Positions 31,373-33,055 of a stretch of 33,055 nucleotides of DNA are shown here, one piece after another. The notes under the pieces are model-generated. The model did no database searches. It had not been told where the DNA came from and saw only the letters and a list, made by a program, of their open reading frames with translations. This DNA is from Schoenoplectus triqueter. Its lineage: Eukaryota; Streptophyta; Magnoliopsida; Poales; Cyperaceae. Where the stretch lies: assembly GCA_964058805.1 (NCBI GenBank), contig CAXKVV010001388.1, positions 1 to 33,055 of the forward strand. The letters are read 5' to 3'. The number at the start of each line of letters is the position of its first letter. Position 1 is the first letter of the stretch. A program made the position numbers and the translations under genes.

Positions 31373-33055
31373 CTGGCTAGTGACCCACCGTTGCTAGTCT
31401 ATCAGAGATCAAGGCTTAGACGTGTCACTCCCATCACCGACCTTCAACCTGAACGTCTAGATTTTAGAGATGTGATCAACATGGCAGCTAATGATGAAGA
31501 CAACCGCCTTCTCAAGGACTTCACTGCACCCCGAGCGGGTGAACTTAACATGGGCTACACTGTGCCGACTGTGGCAGCAAATGACTTCGAACTCAAGCCG
31601 GCCCTAATCAACATGGTCTCTCAAAATCAATTTGCCGGCTTAGCTCATGAAGACCCAAATCAGCACCTTGCCAACTTTGAAGAATTTTGCAATACCTTGA
31701 AGATGAATGGAGTCACACCTGATGCGATCAAGCTTCGGCTCTTTCCATTTTCTCTTAGGGATCGAGCAAAAGGGTGGCTCAGGTCTTTGACACCAACCAC
31801 GGTAGCTACATGGGCCCAAATGTCAGCGGTGTTTCTTTCTAAGTACTTCCCTCCTTCTAAGACCGTGGCCCTTAGAAATCAAATCACTAACTTTGGGCAG
31901 AAAGAGGGGGAGTCTCTGAGCGATACTTGGGACCGCTATCAAGAGCTGCTACGGACGTGTCCTCATCATGGTTTTGAGAAATGGCGTCTCTTACAGACTT
32001 TCTATGAGGGGTTGACCAACAATACCAGAATGACAATTGATGCCGCAGCGGGTGGGAGTCTCATGAACAGGAGGATTGGTGAGGCATACAGCCTAATCGA
32101 GGAGATGGCGCTCAACCAAGTCCAATGGTCAACCGAAAGAGAACCAACAAAAGCCCACGTGTCTGGTAGATTTGAGACCGATCAAATCACCAAGCTGCAA
32201 GCAATGGTCGAAGCGCTTCAAACCGAGAACCGTCAGATCAAGTCCGAGATCCGCCAAAACAAGAGGCAAGATTCAGCAAATGCCTCATCTGTTGATCAGT
32301 TTTTCCTTTGCGCAACCTGTGGATGCACCGACCATCTTACGGTTAATTGCATTTACCAGCAGATGGAAGAAGGGAGCGTTGAGCAAGCAAACATGCTAAA
32401 CAACAATTTTAGACCACAAAACAATCCCTATTCCAACACATATAACCCAGGATGGCGGAACCACCCAAATTTCTCATGGAGAAATGATCAAGGGCAGCAA
32501 AATCCGAGTCAAGGCCGCTCCAATCAAGGTTTTGGACAGAGACAATTCGAACCGGCAGCTCAACCACCAAAGTCCAACCTTGAACGCTTGATTGAGAACT
32601 TCATCGAAAATCAAACTGTTACAAACCAGAAAAATGATGATAAGTTCGAAGAAATTAATCAAAGGATGAAGAATCTGGAGAATCAAATTGCACAACAAGC
32701 GACTGCCACTACCCGCCAACAAGGTCAACTCCCGCCTAAACCTGAACAAAACCCCAGGGAGCAAGCCAAAGCAATCACACTCCGCAGCGGAAAGGAGTAT
32801 GGAGGCTCGTCAATGCCAGCGAAAGAAGAGCCGGAGCAACCACCTAAACAAACACAAGAGAAGGAAGGGGAAAAGACGAATGATGAACTTGAAGGCAAAG
32901 GTTCAAACTCTACAAAACAGGTAAAGGAGGATGTACCCAAGTACATACCTCCACACAGGTTTGTCCCTTTTCCCGAAAGGTTGGCCAATTCAAAACTAAA
33001 AAAACAATACGGTAAATTTGTGGAATTGCTTAAACAATTGAATGTCAATATACCT
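31373..33055 (+). CDS. Athila-type gag polyprotein, partial, start codon altered
   Basis: The frame opens after TAA at 31367-31369 and stays open for 561 codons to the window edge. The expected N-terminus (xASDPPLLVYQRSRLRR) begins with CTG at 31373 where ATG would be expected; the first in-frame ATG is 31481 (residue 37). The retrotransposon gag domain covers about residues 75-245 (DPNQHLANFEEF ... WDRYQELL). A CCHC zinc knuckle (CX2CX4HX4C) lies at about 313-326. An Asn/Gln-rich linker follows with NPGWRNHPNFSW near 357, a coiled-coil-like segment near 403-443, and AITLRSGKE. It forms the virus-like particle shell in the element's cycle. A polypyrimidine tract and GCAG (31309-31364) lie just upstream. 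Confidence 0.85.
   Translation, partial: MASDPPLLVYQRSRLRRVTPITDLQPERLDFRDVINMAANDEDNRLLKDFTAPRAGELNMGYTVPTVAANDFELKPALINMVSQNQFAGLAHEDPNQHLANFEEFCNTLKMNGVTPDAIKLRLFPFSLRDRAKGWLRSLTPTTVATWAQMSAVFLSKYFPPSKTVALRNQITNFGQKEGESLSDTWDRYQELLRTCPHHGFEKWRLLQTFYEGLTNNTRMTIDAAAGGSLMNRRIGEAYSLIEEMALNQVQWSTEREPTKAHVSGRFETDQITKLQAMVEALQTENRQIKSEIRQNKRQDSANASSVDQFFLCATCGCTDHLTVNCIYQQMEEGSVEQANMLNNNFRPQNNPYSNTYNPGWRNHPNFSWRNDQGQQNPSQGRSNQGFGQRQFEPAAQPPKSNLERLIENFIENQTVTNQKNDDKFEEINQRMKNLENQIAQQATATTRQQGQLPPKPEQNPREQAKAITLRSGKEYGGSSMPAKEEPEQPPKQTQEKEGEKTNDELEGKGSNSTKQVKEDVPKYIPPHRFVPFPERLANSKLKKQYGKFVELLKQLNVNIP

Larger units (their letters stand above)
29796..33055 (+). mobile_element. Athila-type Ty3/Gypsy retrotransposon, left part
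   Basis: 5' LTR (29796-31237), primer-binding site (31245-31262) and an open gag running off the right edge. The tRNA-Asp-type primer site, the long LTR, and gag motifs such as NPGWRNHPNFSWRN and AITLRSGKE mark it as Athila-like. Pol and the 3' LTR are outside. The unbroken gag over 1.6 kb suggests a young insertion. The left flanking pentamer is TGTCT (29791-29795), to be matched beyond the right edge. Confidence 0.88.

Overview
This is plant nuclear DNA, most likely from a flowering plant. The genes have many short exons with GT-AG introns. One is the land-plant mitochondrial ABC transporter ATM3 (ABCB25 type). The intervening DNA is AT-rich and packed with hAT-like elements, MITEs, solo LTRs and Copia and Athila-type LTR retrotransposons. 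I see no bacterial-style operon, CRISPR array, rRNA or tRNA gene. I cannot name the species.

Layout. (1) Positions 90-13842, minus strand: nineteen exons of ATM3 running right to left. All intron phases agree and 690 codons are visible; only the last part of the C-terminus (roughly 40 residues) lies beyond the left edge. Its introns carry most of the repeats. Intron 13 (1537-4759) holds a solo LTR with a perfect 5-bp target duplication, a fold-back MITE, and a 1.08-kb hAT-like element with a smaller MITE nested inside it. Intron 10 holds a 575-bp retroposon with a GC-rich VNTR, an A-rich tail and a perfect 14-bp target duplication. Intron 1 (9105-13593) holds a tandem duplication of about 1.7 kb that copied two thirds of exon 1, and inside it three levels of nested hAT-like elements. 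(2) 13843-22234: mostly intergenic, with two MITEs, microsatellite and minisatellite tracts, and one possible 104-residue membrane-protein gene on the minus strand (19224-19538). (3) 22235-25222, plus strand: nine in-phase exons of a bromodomain protein whose first exon(s) I could not find. (4) 25331-27470: a decayed, internally deleted Copia element just downstream of that gene. (5) 27471-29795: a degenerate 22-25-bp minisatellite and a likely minus-strand LTR fragment. (6) 29796-33055: the left end of an Athila-type Ty3/Gypsy retrotransposon (5' LTR, tRNA-Asp-type primer site, open gag) that runs off the right edge.

The two main genes are ordinary host genes with unrelated roles: mitochondrial export supporting cytosolic Fe-S and molybdenum-cofactor assembly, and acetyl-lysine reading in chromatin. 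The notable content is the repeat layering in ATM3 intron 1. The order of insertion and duplication can be read directly from target-site duplications and an empty site in the second copy.
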